DNA from: Mariniphaga sp040772505 | GTDB taxonomy: Bacteria > Bacteroidota > Bacteroidia > Bacteroidales > Prolixibacteraceae | Assembly (NCBI GenBank): GCA_040772505.1 | Contig: JAXGYA010000002.1 | Location: forward strand, 372,001-436,000 | DNA: 64,000 bases | Direction of reading: 5' to 3' | Shown: positions 8,830-17,674 of the stretch, in pieces | Position numbering within the stretch: position 1 is the stretch's first letter | How the letters are laid out: every line of letters begins with the position of its first letter | Program-made: the position numbers and the translations under genes | The notes under the pieces: generated by a model | Databases searched by the model: none | Told to the model about the DNA's origin: nothing | Seen by the model: only the letters and a program-made list of their open reading frames with translations

Positions 8830-9261
8830 TAAATAAAGACAGGCAAAAGATAGTAAAATTACGTTTGACCTGAAAATGTGTGAATGATGTAAAATTTTTC
8901 AAAAGTTATGTAAGATTATAAAAGTCACGCTAAAGTATCTTTAACCATTAAAAAGGTGAATTACAATAATAACATTGAGTCAAACAATTTAATGTCATTT
9001 TAAATCATCCGCCTTTTAGATGTGGCTTACATTATCCGGCAAAAAATAAGGATTGATTTTATTTCTTTTTTTAATAATGACAATTTTTAAATAATTGAAC
9101 CATAACAATATAATTAATGTTAATTGAATGTGTTGAGGAGATGATGAGGTCAGCATATCACTTCATTTTCAGTTGAGAAGCATTAGTGAGTTAAGAAATT
9201 TCTTTTTGATAAAAAAATAACATAAATTGTAGGAAACAACTGAAATAAAATATAGTAAACT
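8830..9261. other. Divergent control region between sensor-regulator and susC
   Basis: About 430 bp of AT-rich DNA with no credible gene. On the minus strand a near-match to a -7 box, TATCTTTTG, lies at about 8844-8852, just ahead of the repeated leader. On the plus strand I find no good TAnnTTTG box before susC, which would fit a promoter dependent on an activator. Operator sites of the divergent regulator would be expected here, but I cannot point to a convincing repeat. Confidence 0.4.
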
Positions 9262-12200
9262 ATGAAACGATTATCAATTTTCTTCCTTCTTTTCTTATCG
9301 GTTACCATGTTATTTGTTACTTCCGGTACTGCACAGGAAAAAGTAAGCCTGACAGGTAAGGTTACCGATAACACAGGATTTGGATTACCTGGTGTTTCTA
9401 TACTCGAAAAGGGAACAACAAACGGAACGGTAACAGATGTTAACGGGAATTTTACGCTTCAGGCAGCGCCGAATTCAATTTTGTTGTTTAGTTTTATGGG
9501 GTTTGTTTCTCAGGAGATACTTGTTGACGGGCAGACCAACATCAATATTGAAATGGCAGAAGCCACCTTCGACTTAGATGAAGTTGTTGCAATTGGCTAT
9601 GGTGTTGCCCGAAAACGCGACCTGACAGGTTCTATTGTATCAGTGAGCGGCGAGAGTCTCAAAACCTCGCCAGATTACAACCCTGTGAAAGCACTTCAGG
9701 GGAAAGTGCCCGGTTTGACAATGATTAACAGCGGAGTAGCAGGAGGCAGCCCAACCGTGCGGATTCGTGGTATTGCCACTGTAAATGCAAGCACAAATCC
9801 GTTGTATGTTGTTGACGGAATGTTTGTTGATAATATCGACTTTGTAAATCCAAATGATATTTCATCGGTTGAGGTGCTGAAAGACGCTTCGTCGCTGGCA
9901 ATTTTTGGGGTTCAGGGTGCAAACGGTGTTATAATTATTACAACAAAACGCGCCGACAAAGGAAAACTTGCTGTAAGTTATGATGGTTACGCGGGTGTGC
10001 AGGTTTTGCATGACCGTGACAGGTTGGATTTAACCAATGCCTCAGAATTTACAATGCTCTACAATGAGCAAATCAAAAACATGAATCCAACTGCTGATGA
10101 ATGGGTTCCGGATTTATTGGGTGGCGGCACCGACTGGCAATCAGAAATATTCAGGCCCGCGGCAATTACCAATCACGGAATAACTGTTTCTCAAGCCGGA
10201 GAAAAAGCAAGTAGCGTGCTTTCGTTGGGGTATTTTTTACAGGATGGTATTGTGAAATACAATTCATACCAGCGTTTAAATGCGCGCTGGTCAGGAGATT
10301 ATAATATAAGCAAAGCTTTTAAGGCAGGAGGAAATATTGCATTAACACGTTGGGATACTGAACCTGCAACTGCAAGCGTTTCGAATGCAGCCCGGGCTTT
10401 GCCTACCTATCCTCCATATTCGCCCGTAGCTGACCATAATCCCGAAAACATCGGTTCATACTATACTCCGGCGCCCGGAATTCAAAAAGATGTTCCCAAC
10501 CCGGTTGCGTTAATGGAAATTAACAAGGGCACTGCCGAAAGTTATGGTTACCGAACCGTAGGGAATATTTATGGAGAAGTAGCTTTCCTGAAAGATTTTA
10601 CCTTTCGTGTTACAGGTTATGCTGACGTTGGAATAAACATGGGGAGCAATTACAACCCGCGTTTCGATGTAAACAACGAGCATTCAAATTCTTCGCACAA
10701 AAGCGAGAAAACTTCATTCAGAAGAAATACAGGAGAATACACAAAATACCAGACCGATGTAATCCTTAATTATAACAAAACAGATGATTTGCACCGGATT
10801 GGAGCAATGGCGGGTTACACTGCACGTGTTCAGGAAACCCAGGGTTTCAGCGCCGGTGTAGATACACTGGTAAGCGCCGACATGTGGAATGTCCCTAAAG
10901 ATTTCTGGATGTTGAATATGGGTTCTACCCAAAATAAAACAAACAGCGATTTTTACGAAGCTGAATCATTCATTTCGTATCTGGCAAGGCTAAATTATTC
11001 ATACGCTGATAAGTATCTGATAACTGCCACATTCCGTGCCGACGGTTCATCGAAATTTTCACCTAACAACCGTTGGGGGTTTTTTCCCTCTGTTGGCTTA
11101 GGCTGGGTTGCAACCGAAGAGGAGTTCCTGAATAATAAAATCGACAAACTCGATTATTTAAAAATAAAAGTATCGTGGGGCCAATTGGGTAACGACAAAA
11201 TAGGGAATTACCTGTGGTTTCCAACCATTAACCCCAAGGGGCAACAGGTTGTTGTAGATGGGAAAACATATTACATTCCCACAGTGAGCAACCTGGTTGA
11301 TGAGAACATTCACTGGGAAGTGGTATCTGGTTTCGATGCCGGCTTTGAAAGTCAGTGGTTCAACCGGCGCCTGGTAGCAGAAATTGGGTATTACACCAAA
11401 ACAACCAGCGATTTGCTTGCTTTTGTGGCGCCGCCGGTTTCGGTTGGTGCAGGTTATGCAATTACCAACGCAGGGTCGATCCGCAACCATGGGTTCGAGT
11501 ACATTCTGACCTGGCGTGGAGAACGGGGCGATTTCTCATACAGAATCAGCACCAATGGTGCAACGGTTAACAATAAAGTGCTCTCACTTGGAAACGATGA
11601 TTCGGATATTATTACCGGAAAGTATCACCGCACTTCGGTGGGGCATCCGGTGGGTGCAATTTACGGATATGTTCAGGATGGAATTTTTCAGAATCAGACC
11701 GAAATTGACAATTATTACCCCGCTTCGTGGACTTCAAAACCTGGTGATATCAGGTATAAAGATTTGAATGGCGACCAGAAAATTACCGATAAAGACCGCG
11801 ATTTTATTGGAAGCAGCATTCCAACATTTACCTACGGTATAAACTTAAATGCAGCTTACAGAAATTTCGATTTAAACATCGATTTTAACGGGCAGTATGG
11901 AAATGACATTGTAAATACCAAAAAGCTGCCAACTTTCGCGCAGTTCAATTATTACAAAACCTCGCTGAATCGTTGGACCGGGGAAGGTTCTTCAAATTTC
12001 GAACCTATTCTGAACACTACCCGCGGAAACAACTTTGAACCATCCACCAACTTGCTCGAAAGCGGGGCATACTTCAGAATTCGCGGCATTCAATTGGGTT
12101 ACAGGCTCCCTGAAAAAATTATAAAATCAATTAAAAGCAACAATTTCAGGCTGTTTGTAAATATGCAGAATCCTGTCACCTTTAAAAAGAACAGTGGATA

Positions 12201-12303
12201 TACTCCGGAAATTGGAGGTGGAATTCTTAATGGCGGGATTGATGATGGCGGCACTTACCCGCTACCGGCAGTTTATACAGGAGGTTTAACCGTTAATTTT
12301 TAA
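9262..12303 (+). CDS. SusC/RagA-family TonB-dependent outer-membrane transporter
   Basis: A 1013-aa outer-membrane oligosaccharide importer. It has a signal peptide (residues 1-25, ending SGTAQ), an N-terminal carboxypeptidase-regulatory-like extension (GKVTDNTGFGLPGVSI) typical of SusC proteins, a FDLDEVVAIGYG segment before the plug, plug motifs VRIRGIATVNAS and VEVLKDASSLAIFG, and a long beta-barrel ending in aromatic YTGGLTVNF. The susD partner starts 11 bp downstream, as in almost all PULs. Context (GH144-type and GH3 enzymes) suggests beta-1,2-gluco-oligosaccharides as substrate; the barrel sequence alone does not show that. Confidence 0.95.
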   Translation: MKRLSIFFLLFLSVTMLFVTSGTAQEKVSLTGKVTDNTGFGLPGVSILEKGTTNGTVTDVNGNFTLQAAPNSILLFSFMGFVSQEILVDGQTNINIEMAEATFDLDEVVAIGYGVARKRDLTGSIVSVSGESLKTSPDYNPVKALQGKVPGLTMINSGVAGGSPTVRIRGIATVNASTNPLYVVDGMFVDNIDFVNPNDISSVEVLKDASSLAIFGVQGANGVIIITTKRADKGKLAVSYDGYAGVQVLHDRDRLDLTNASEFTMLYNEQIKNMNPTADEWVPDLLGGGTDWQSEIFRPAAITNHGITVSQAGEKASSVLSLGYFLQDGIVKYNSYQRLNARWSGDYNISKAFKAGGNIALTRWDTEPATASVSNAARALPTYPPYSPVADHNPENIGSYYTPAPGIQKDVPNPVALMEINKGTAESYGYRTVGNIYGEVAFLKDFTFRVTGYADVGINMGSNYNPRFDVNNEHSNSSHKSEKTSFRRNTGEYTKYQTDVILNYNKTDDLHRIGAMAGYTARVQETQGFSAGVDTLVSADMWNVPKDFWMLNMGSTQNKTNSDFYEAESFISYLARLNYSYADKYLITATFRADGSSKFSPNNRWGFFPSVGLGWVATEEEFLNNKIDKLDYLKIKVSWGQLGNDKIGNYLWFPTINPKGQQVVVDGKTYYIPTVSNLVDENIHWEVVSGFDAGFESQWFNRRLVAEIGYYTKTTSDLLAFVAPPVSVGAGYAITNAGSIRNHGFEYILTWRGERGDFSYRISTNGATVNNKVLSLGNDDSDIITGKYHRTSVGHPVGAIYGYVQDGIFQNQTEIDNYYPASWTSKPGDIRYKDLNGDQKITDKDRDFIGSSIPTFTYGINLNAAYRNFDLNIDFNGQYGNDIVNTKKLPTFAQFNYYKTSLNRWTGEGSSNFEPILNTTRGNNFEPSTNLLESGAYFRIRGIQLGYRLPEKIIKSIKSNNFRLFVNMQNPVTFKKNSGYTPEIGGGILNGGIDDGGTYPLPAVYTGGLTVNF

Positions 12304-12314
12304 ATTCAGCAACA

Positions 12315-13793
12315 ATGAAAAAGATATTATTAATTATTACAGTTCTGTTTATTAGTAATGCATGTTCCGATGATTTTCTCGATCGGTATCCAAAAGGGCG
12401 CTGGCACCACGCCAATTACAAACCCGATGATGAGCTCGACAGCAGCATTTTGGTTGAAGCCAAGCTGGCACAGGTCTATGCTTCGCTTCGCAATTATGGT
12501 TTTATTTTTCCGGCATTCGGAATGCAAAACTACACCACTCCCGATGTGGAAAAAGGCAGCACACCAAGCGATGGGCAACAAATAGTTCAGTTTAAACCAA
12601 TGAGTTATACCGCCAGCAATGATCAAATTGCCGATTATTACAGCAATTGTTATAACAGCATCTACCTAGCAAACGAAGCACTGGCGCTGGCTCTTACAGT
12701 TGATGCTGAAGCTCAAAAGAATTTGTACCTCGCCGAAGGTTTATTTCTTCGCTCGGTGATGTATTTCAGGTTAACACAGGCTTTTGGAGGTGTTCCGTAT
12801 GTTGACAAAGTTTTGGGGCAGGACGAAAAAACACCCGGGCGCATGTCGAAAGAAGAAATTTGGCAGAACCTTGAACGAGATTTAAAATCAGCCATTCCAA
12901 TTCTTCCAACACGAAAAATGCTGTTAAGCAGCAAAAATGAAGGACGGGCAACACAAAATGCTGCCCGTGCACTGTTAGCCAAAATATATCTTTATCAGGA
13001 AAACTGGTCGGGAGCGCTTGGCATGACATCCGCAATTATCAGTTCGGGTGATAACAGTTTAAGTACACCTTACGACCGGATGTTTACCGAAGCTTATGAA
13101 TTCGGAGAAGAATCGGTATTTGAAGTTTACTGTGAAGAAAAACCCGCAGAAGAAATATATCTCGGCAGCCAGTTCAGCGAGATACAAGGTATTCGCGGAA
13201 TTCCGAATTTGGGCTGGGGGTTCAATGCACCAAGCCAGTTATTAATGGATTCGTATGAAGAGGGTGACCCTCGCAAAGAAGCATCGATTATTTCAGATGG
13301 TGAAATTCTGGAAGGGAAAAAAGTACGGGCTGATCCCAACGGATATAAATTCTTTAATAAAAAAGCATACACTCCGGCTGCTGAGCGCGGCATTTACGGA
13401 AGACCGACTGATGGCCACGGGCAATGGATGAATATCAGGCTGATACGATATGCCGATGTGGTGCTGATGCATGCCGAAGCTGCCTGCGAATCGGGTGACA
13501 TTTCCGATGCGCTCGAAAAGCTGGAAATGGTGAGAGCCCGTGCCAGGGGCGGGAACAATGCCGTGCTTCCTAAAATTACAACAACAGATAAGGATGAATT
13601 GAGGGCAAAAATCCATCAGGAAAGAAGAATAGAGCTGGCAATGGAATGGGAAAGATTCTATGATCTGGTGCGTTGGGATGAAGCAAGTTCCGTTATTCCA
13701 AATTTTGTGGTTGGCAAACACGAGCTTTTCCCAATTCCGCAAACCGAAATTGATAAATCGGAAGGAGTTATTACTCAAAATCCGGGATACTAA
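12315..13793 (+). CDS. SusD/RagB-family surface glycan-binding lipoprotein
   Basis: A 492-aa lipoprotein that caps the SusC barrel and delivers glycan. The signal peptide ends in a lipobox (ISNAC, Cys17), followed by the SusD-like opening SDDFLDRYPKGR. Typical features are the TPR-like helical middle (YLAEGLFLRSVMYFRL, ARALLAKIYL) and the C-terminal signature RIELAMEWERFYDLVRW, with LFPIPQTEID near the end. It starts 11 bp after susC and ends 9 bp before the GH144-type gene, so they form one transcription unit. Confidence 0.95.
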   Translation: MKKILLIITVLFISNACSDDFLDRYPKGRWHHANYKPDDELDSSILVEAKLAQVYASLRNYGFIFPAFGMQNYTTPDVEKGSTPSDGQQIVQFKPMSYTASNDQIADYYSNCYNSIYLANEALALALTVDAEAQKNLYLAEGLFLRSVMYFRLTQAFGGVPYVDKVLGQDEKTPGRMSKEEIWQNLERDLKSAIPILPTRKMLLSSKNEGRATQNAARALLAKIYLYQENWSGALGMTSAIISSGDNSLSTPYDRMFTEAYEFGEESVFEVYCEEKPAEEIYLGSQFSEIQGIRGIPNLGWGFNAPSQLLMDSYEEGDPRKEASIISDGEILEGKKVRADPNGYKFFNKKAYTPAAERGIYGRPTDGHGQWMNIRLIRYADVVLMHAEAACESGDISDALEKLEMVRARARGGNNAVLPKITTTDKDELRAKIHQERRIELAMEWERFYDLVRWDEASSVIPNFVVGKHELFPIPQTEIDKSEGVITQNPGY

Positions 13794-13802
13794 AAACAAT
13801 AA

Positions 13803-15425
13803 ATGATGAAGAATGTAATTTTTTCCCTGTTTGTCTTATTCAGTCTGGTTGCCTGTGGCGAAAAATCCGAGCCGACAACTGTGGTTGATAAAAACGACGA
13901 TACCTATTCGCCGGCAAAGGTGCAACCGGTTTTGGAGGAATGGCATCGTAAAACCTTCAGCTATTTTTATGAGGGTTCTGACCCGTTAACCGGAATGGCA
14001 TATGAAGGAAACGAGCGTGGTTCGATCGTAACTATCGGGGGCAGCGGCTTTGGAGTAATGGCACTTATTGTTGGTTCTGAAAGAGGTTGGATAACCCGTC
14101 AGCAGGCAGCAGAGCGCACCCAAAAAATTGTGCGTTTTTTAGGAAAAGCCGAACGGTATAAAGGAATGTGGTCGCACTGGTACAACACCGATGGAACCGC
14201 CGCCCCTTTTGGAAACCAGGTAAAAACCAGCGATGTGGTTGAAAGTTCATTCATGATGGCCGGACTGCTTACTGCTGCTGAATACTACACTTCAAGTTCT
14301 CTAATAGAAGCTGAAATACGCGACTCGGTTAACTCTTTTTGGAATACCATGGACTGGAAGTTTTATGCTCAGTCGGGCAAGGAGTTAAAATGGCTGTGGT
14401 ATTCACTTGAAAATCGTTTTGAACTGAACATCAACGGTTGGCACGAAGGGTGGATTGGCTATATTCTGGCTTTGGGAGCTCCTGATAAAAATGCTATTTC
14501 AGAATCGGTTTACAGGCAAGGGTGGCAAAGGAACGGAGATTTTTACTATCCAAACCGAAAGTTTTACGGCTATGAACTGCCTTTGGGCGAAGAGAAAGGT
14601 GGTCCGCTGTTTTTTGCCCATTATTCGTTCCTGGGCTTAAACCCGCAATTGCTGGAAGACAATTATGCCAATTACTGGAAACAAAATGTTGCGCACACTA
14701 TGATTAACCGGCACTATTGTATTGCCGAAGCACCAAAATCATATAAATATGACGAGAAAAACTGGGGTTTAACCGCTTGTTACGGCGGAAAACCGCCATG
14801 GGAATACAAAGCACGTTCGCCGTTAAACGATGATGGAGTTATCGCTCCAACCGCAGCTTTGGCATCTTATCCGTACACCCCGTTTTACAGCACCCAGGTT
14901 TTGCTTAACCTGGCTGAAATGCCGTTAGTTCACGGAACCTACGGATTTGCCGATTCATACAGTCCTGCAACAAACACCTCTGAAAAAAGGCACCTTGCCA
15001 TCGATCAGGGGCCAATCGTTGTGATGATGGAAAATTACCGTTCAGGATTAATCTGGAATCTGTTGATGAGAAATGAACACGTTCGAAAAGGATTAAGCCG
15101 CGCCGGTGTAAAAGAAAAACCCGAATATGAACAGGGATTTCATCTGGCAATGTTAAATACTGAAACAGAATTGTATGACATGATGCGGCATCCCGACAGA
15201 AAACAGTTTGAGCTCCATTATTTTGTTCAAAACACCGGAAATGTGCAGTTCACAATAACCAATAAATCGCTTAATAAGGTGGTTCTCGAAAAATCTGTTC
15301 AGGCAACTGCCGGAGAGCAAATTTTTGAGTTCGACAGTAAGGAAATTATCAATGGGGAAACGCATATCATAAAAATGATTACATCTGACAATAAGGAGTA
15401 TTCAATTTTAACAAAACTGAGATAA
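13803..15425 (+). CDS. GH144-type glucanase lipoprotein ('glucoamylase family'), probable endo-beta-1,2-glucanase
   Basis: A 540-aa lipoprotein (lipobox LVAC, Cys19). The (alpha/alpha)6-type region opens with WHRKTFSYFYEGSDPLTGM, and downstream motifs include GGSGFGVMALIVGSERGW, NGWHEGWIGYILALGAP and GGPLFFAHYSFLGLNP, all characteristic of the COG5368 family often auto-named 'glucoamylase'. Members of this group were reclassified as GH144, whose characterised enzymes cleave linear beta-1,2-glucan. A C-terminal extension of about 90 residues follows the catalytic region. Pairing with GH3 and SusCD resembles the Bacteroides sophoro-oligosaccharide locus. The beta-1,2 specificity is inferred from family and context. 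Confidence 0.8.
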   Translation: MMKNVIFSLFVLFSLVACGEKSEPTTVVDKNDDTYSPAKVQPVLEEWHRKTFSYFYEGSDPLTGMAYEGNERGSIVTIGGSGFGVMALIVGSERGWITRQQAAERTQKIVRFLGKAERYKGMWSHWYNTDGTAAPFGNQVKTSDVVESSFMMAGLLTAAEYYTSSSLIEAEIRDSVNSFWNTMDWKFYAQSGKELKWLWYSLENRFELNINGWHEGWIGYILALGAPDKNAISESVYRQGWQRNGDFYYPNRKFYGYELPLGEEKGGPLFFAHYSFLGLNPQLLEDNYANYWKQNVAHTMINRHYCIAEAPKSYKYDEKNWGLTACYGGKPPWEYKARSPLNDDGVIAPTAALASYPYTPFYSTQVLLNLAEMPLVHGTYGFADSYSPATNTSEKRHLAIDQGPIVVMMENYRSGLIWNLLMRNEHVRKGLSRAGVKEKPEYEQGFHLAMLNTETELYDMMRHPDRKQFELHYFVQNTGNVQFTITNKSLNKVVLEKSVQATAGEQIFEFDSKEIINGETHIIKMITSDNKEYSILTKLR

Positions 15426-15457
15426 ACAAATAAATATTATTAACAATTTTAAAATGT

Positions 15458-17407
15458 ATGATTATGAAAAGAATGATTTTTACTTTAAGTATTGCTCTTT
15501 TTACCTTTGCGGGTTTGTTCGCACAGGGTTTGGAAGACATCCTGCTGGATGACTTTGAAAGTGGCGAGGTAAGTTTTACCGAAGAGGTAAATGTAAACCC
15601 GCCTGCACACATGGATGTTGCTGTGGTTGATAATCCGGTAAAAGACGAGGTTAACCCCAGCAACAAAGTTTGGGAGTGGAAACGTTACGATGCTGAATCG
15701 TCCAACGTAAATTGGGCAGGATTTTATGCAACGCTGAAAAATGAGATTCCCAATGGTTACCATCGCATTGAAGTAAAGTATCTGCGCACAAATGCAACTT
15801 CGCAACTAAGAATTAAATGTGAAGGAGCGGTTACCAAAGAGATAGATCCCGTTACACCGGCTTCAAAAACAAATGAATGGGAAACCATGGTTTTCGATCT
15901 TACTGAAAATGAGATTAAAAACATCAAAATTTTCTCAATGTTTCCCGATTACTATGAACCAATTGACCCGACTGCAGTAACCTACATCGACGACATTAAA
16001 ATCATTTACGATGAATCGTTAACTCCGCCGCCGGCTCCAACAACGCTTGTTTTGTTTGACAACAGTGCCGACGACCGCTTTTACGATCAAAGTTGGTCAA
16101 CCAAAACTGCGCCAAGCACATTGGTTCAGGAACATTGGGAAGGCCCCGGCTTACCTGATGGGGATAAGCTTCCCGTTGTAACCGATCCGGTTAAAGCAGG
16201 CGCAAACGCATTAAAACTGCAATGGAAATCAGCCGAAGGTGGTTCATGGATGGCTATGGTTGCATCTATTGGTTGGAAAATGTTTGACTTAACAACAATG
16301 GATACCTTAAAATTCTGGATTTATTCGCCTGAAGCATTACCAAAGTCAGCTTTGCCAAAATTCTATTTCGAAGCGGGAGCCGGTGACCCAAACAAAACCG
16401 GGAAACTAATGCTTGCCGATTATGTTGATGCTGACCTGATTGCCAATACATGGACTGAAGTTAATATTTTATTAAGCGATGTTTGGGATGCCGATGAAAC
16501 ATTTACGGCAAAAGACCTTATTAAAGGTATTTTCTTTGAACAAAATGCAGCCGACAATGTAGAGCATACGTTGTACATGGACGAATTTATTTTCAAAGCC
16601 AAAGAAGTTCCGGCTGTTACTTCGGTTTTGTTTTTCGATGACAGTGCCGACAACCGGTTCCACGATCAAAGCTTTTCAACCAAAACTGCGCCAAGCACAT
16701 TGGTTCAAGAACATTGGGAAGGTCCCGGCTTACCCGATGGTGATAAACTTCCCGTTGTAACCGAACCGGTTAAAGCAGGCGCAAACGCATTAAAACTGCA
16801 ATGGAAATCGGCAGAAGGTGGTTCATGGATGGCTATGGTTGCATCTGTTGGTTGGAAATCGTTTGATTTAACCGGCATGAAAACACTAAAATTTTGGATT
16901 TATTCACCGGTTGATATGGCCAAATCAGCTTTGCCAAAATTCTATCTCGAATCGCATAGCGGGAATCCTAATAAAACGGGAAAACTGCTGCTTGCCGATT
17001 ATGTTGATGCTGACCTGGCAGCCAACACCTGGACTGAAGTAAATATTTCTCTTGCAGATGTTTGGGCGGCAGATGAAACATTTACTGCAAAAGAGGTCGT
17101 GAAAGGTATTTTCTTTGAGCAAAACTTAGCTGACAATATTGAACATACTCTGTACATGGACGATTTTATATTTGTAAGTACTGCAACCGGCATCACCAGT
17201 CCGGTTATTAAGCCTGAAATTCATGCTTACTATTCCAATGGTGAAATCAGAATTTCGAATTACTCGGGTAATGTGAGGGTATTTGATTTGCTTGGAAGAA
17301 AAGTTGCTGAAGGTCCGGCTTACGATGGCATTTTCAGGGTTAACCTGAAAACAGGAATTTACATTGTAAACACAACCAAAGGAAACACAAAAATCGCGTT
17401 GCAGTAA
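15458..17407 (+). CDS. Secreted protein with tandem duplicated carbohydrate-binding-like domains and a type IX sorting domain
   Basis: A 649-aa protein (alternative start two codons later at 15464). The signal peptide ends at GLFAQ and has no lipobox. Residues 27-185 form a first beta-sandwich-like domain (DDFESGEVSF ... TYIDDIKIIYD). Two copies of a second domain follow at about 197-381 and 390-574, offset by 193 residues (579 bp), with about 30 differences in 180 positions. Each contains the invariant STKTAPSTLVQEHWEGPGL. The last 70 residues (VRVFDLLGRKVAEG ... GIYIVNTTKGNTKIAL) match a type IX secretion type A sorting domain. It lies between two PUL enzymes, so a surface or released glycan-binding role is likely. 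The domain family is unassigned; CBM-like jelly-roll is inference. Confidence 0.75.
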   Translation: MIMKRMIFTLSIALFTFAGLFAQGLEDILLDDFESGEVSFTEEVNVNPPAHMDVAVVDNPVKDEVNPSNKVWEWKRYDAESSNVNWAGFYATLKNEIPNGYHRIEVKYLRTNATSQLRIKCEGAVTKEIDPVTPASKTNEWETMVFDLTENEIKNIKIFSMFPDYYEPIDPTAVTYIDDIKIIYDESLTPPPAPTTLVLFDNSADDRFYDQSWSTKTAPSTLVQEHWEGPGLPDGDKLPVVTDPVKAGANALKLQWKSAEGGSWMAMVASIGWKMFDLTTMDTLKFWIYSPEALPKSALPKFYFEAGAGDPNKTGKLMLADYVDADLIANTWTEVNILLSDVWDADETFTAKDLIKGIFFEQNAADNVEHTLYMDEFIFKAKEVPAVTSVLFFDDSADNRFHDQSFSTKTAPSTLVQEHWEGPGLPDGDKLPVVTEPVKAGANALKLQWKSAEGGSWMAMVASVGWKSFDLTGMKTLKFWIYSPVDMAKSALPKFYLESHSGNPNKTGKLLLADYVDADLAANTWTEVNISLADVWAADETFTAKEVVKGIFFEQNLADNIEHTLYMDDFIFVSTATGITSPVIKPEIHAYYSNGEIRISNYSGNVRVFDLLGRKVAEGPAYDGIFRVNLKTGIYIVNTTKGNTKIALQ

Positions 17408-17440
17408 AAACATTTAAAATTGCTTCCCGGTAAAACAAAA

Positions 17441-17478
17441 ATTAAAGACTGACCAGGTTCAACGGGTCAGTCTTTAAT
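17441..17478. terminator. Hairpin terminator between the binding-protein gene and GH3
   Basis: ATTAAAGACTGACC at 17441-17454 pairs perfectly with 17465-17478 (14 bp, 10-nt loop). The stem has A/T-rich ends in both directions, and it begins 34 bp after the stop codon at 17407. It should end or attenuate the susC operon before the GH3 gene, which may then have its own promoter in 17479-17674. Confidence 0.8.
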
Positions 17479-17674
17479 TTGCTTGCAAACTTAACATTCA
17501 ATGTTATATCTGTACAATGGTTTTTTGAAAGATGCAACGCTCAAACGGCATTTAATTACAAAGATTTGGTGATGTATTTTGCCGGCAACCCTGCCGGTTA
17601 TGGGAGTATTCTTTATATCGGTGAATGTTCAAATTCATTCCGGATGGAAGTAGAAAAATAAAAATCAGATAATT

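Noticed and set aside
13803..15425. Calling this gene a glucoamylase (alpha-glucan enzyme)
   Set aside because: That name is inherited from automatic annotation of the COG5368 family; GH144-type motifs and the GH3 partner fit beta-1,2-glucan better.
16046..17191. The 579-bp direct repeat as a possible mobile or CRISPR-like array
   Set aside because: It is an in-frame protein domain duplication, with only two units and no spacers.
17479..17661. 60-codon plus-strand ORF between the terminator and GH3
   Set aside because: No signal or domain, unlike any family I know, and it ends just before GH3 in what is more likely its promoter and leader region.
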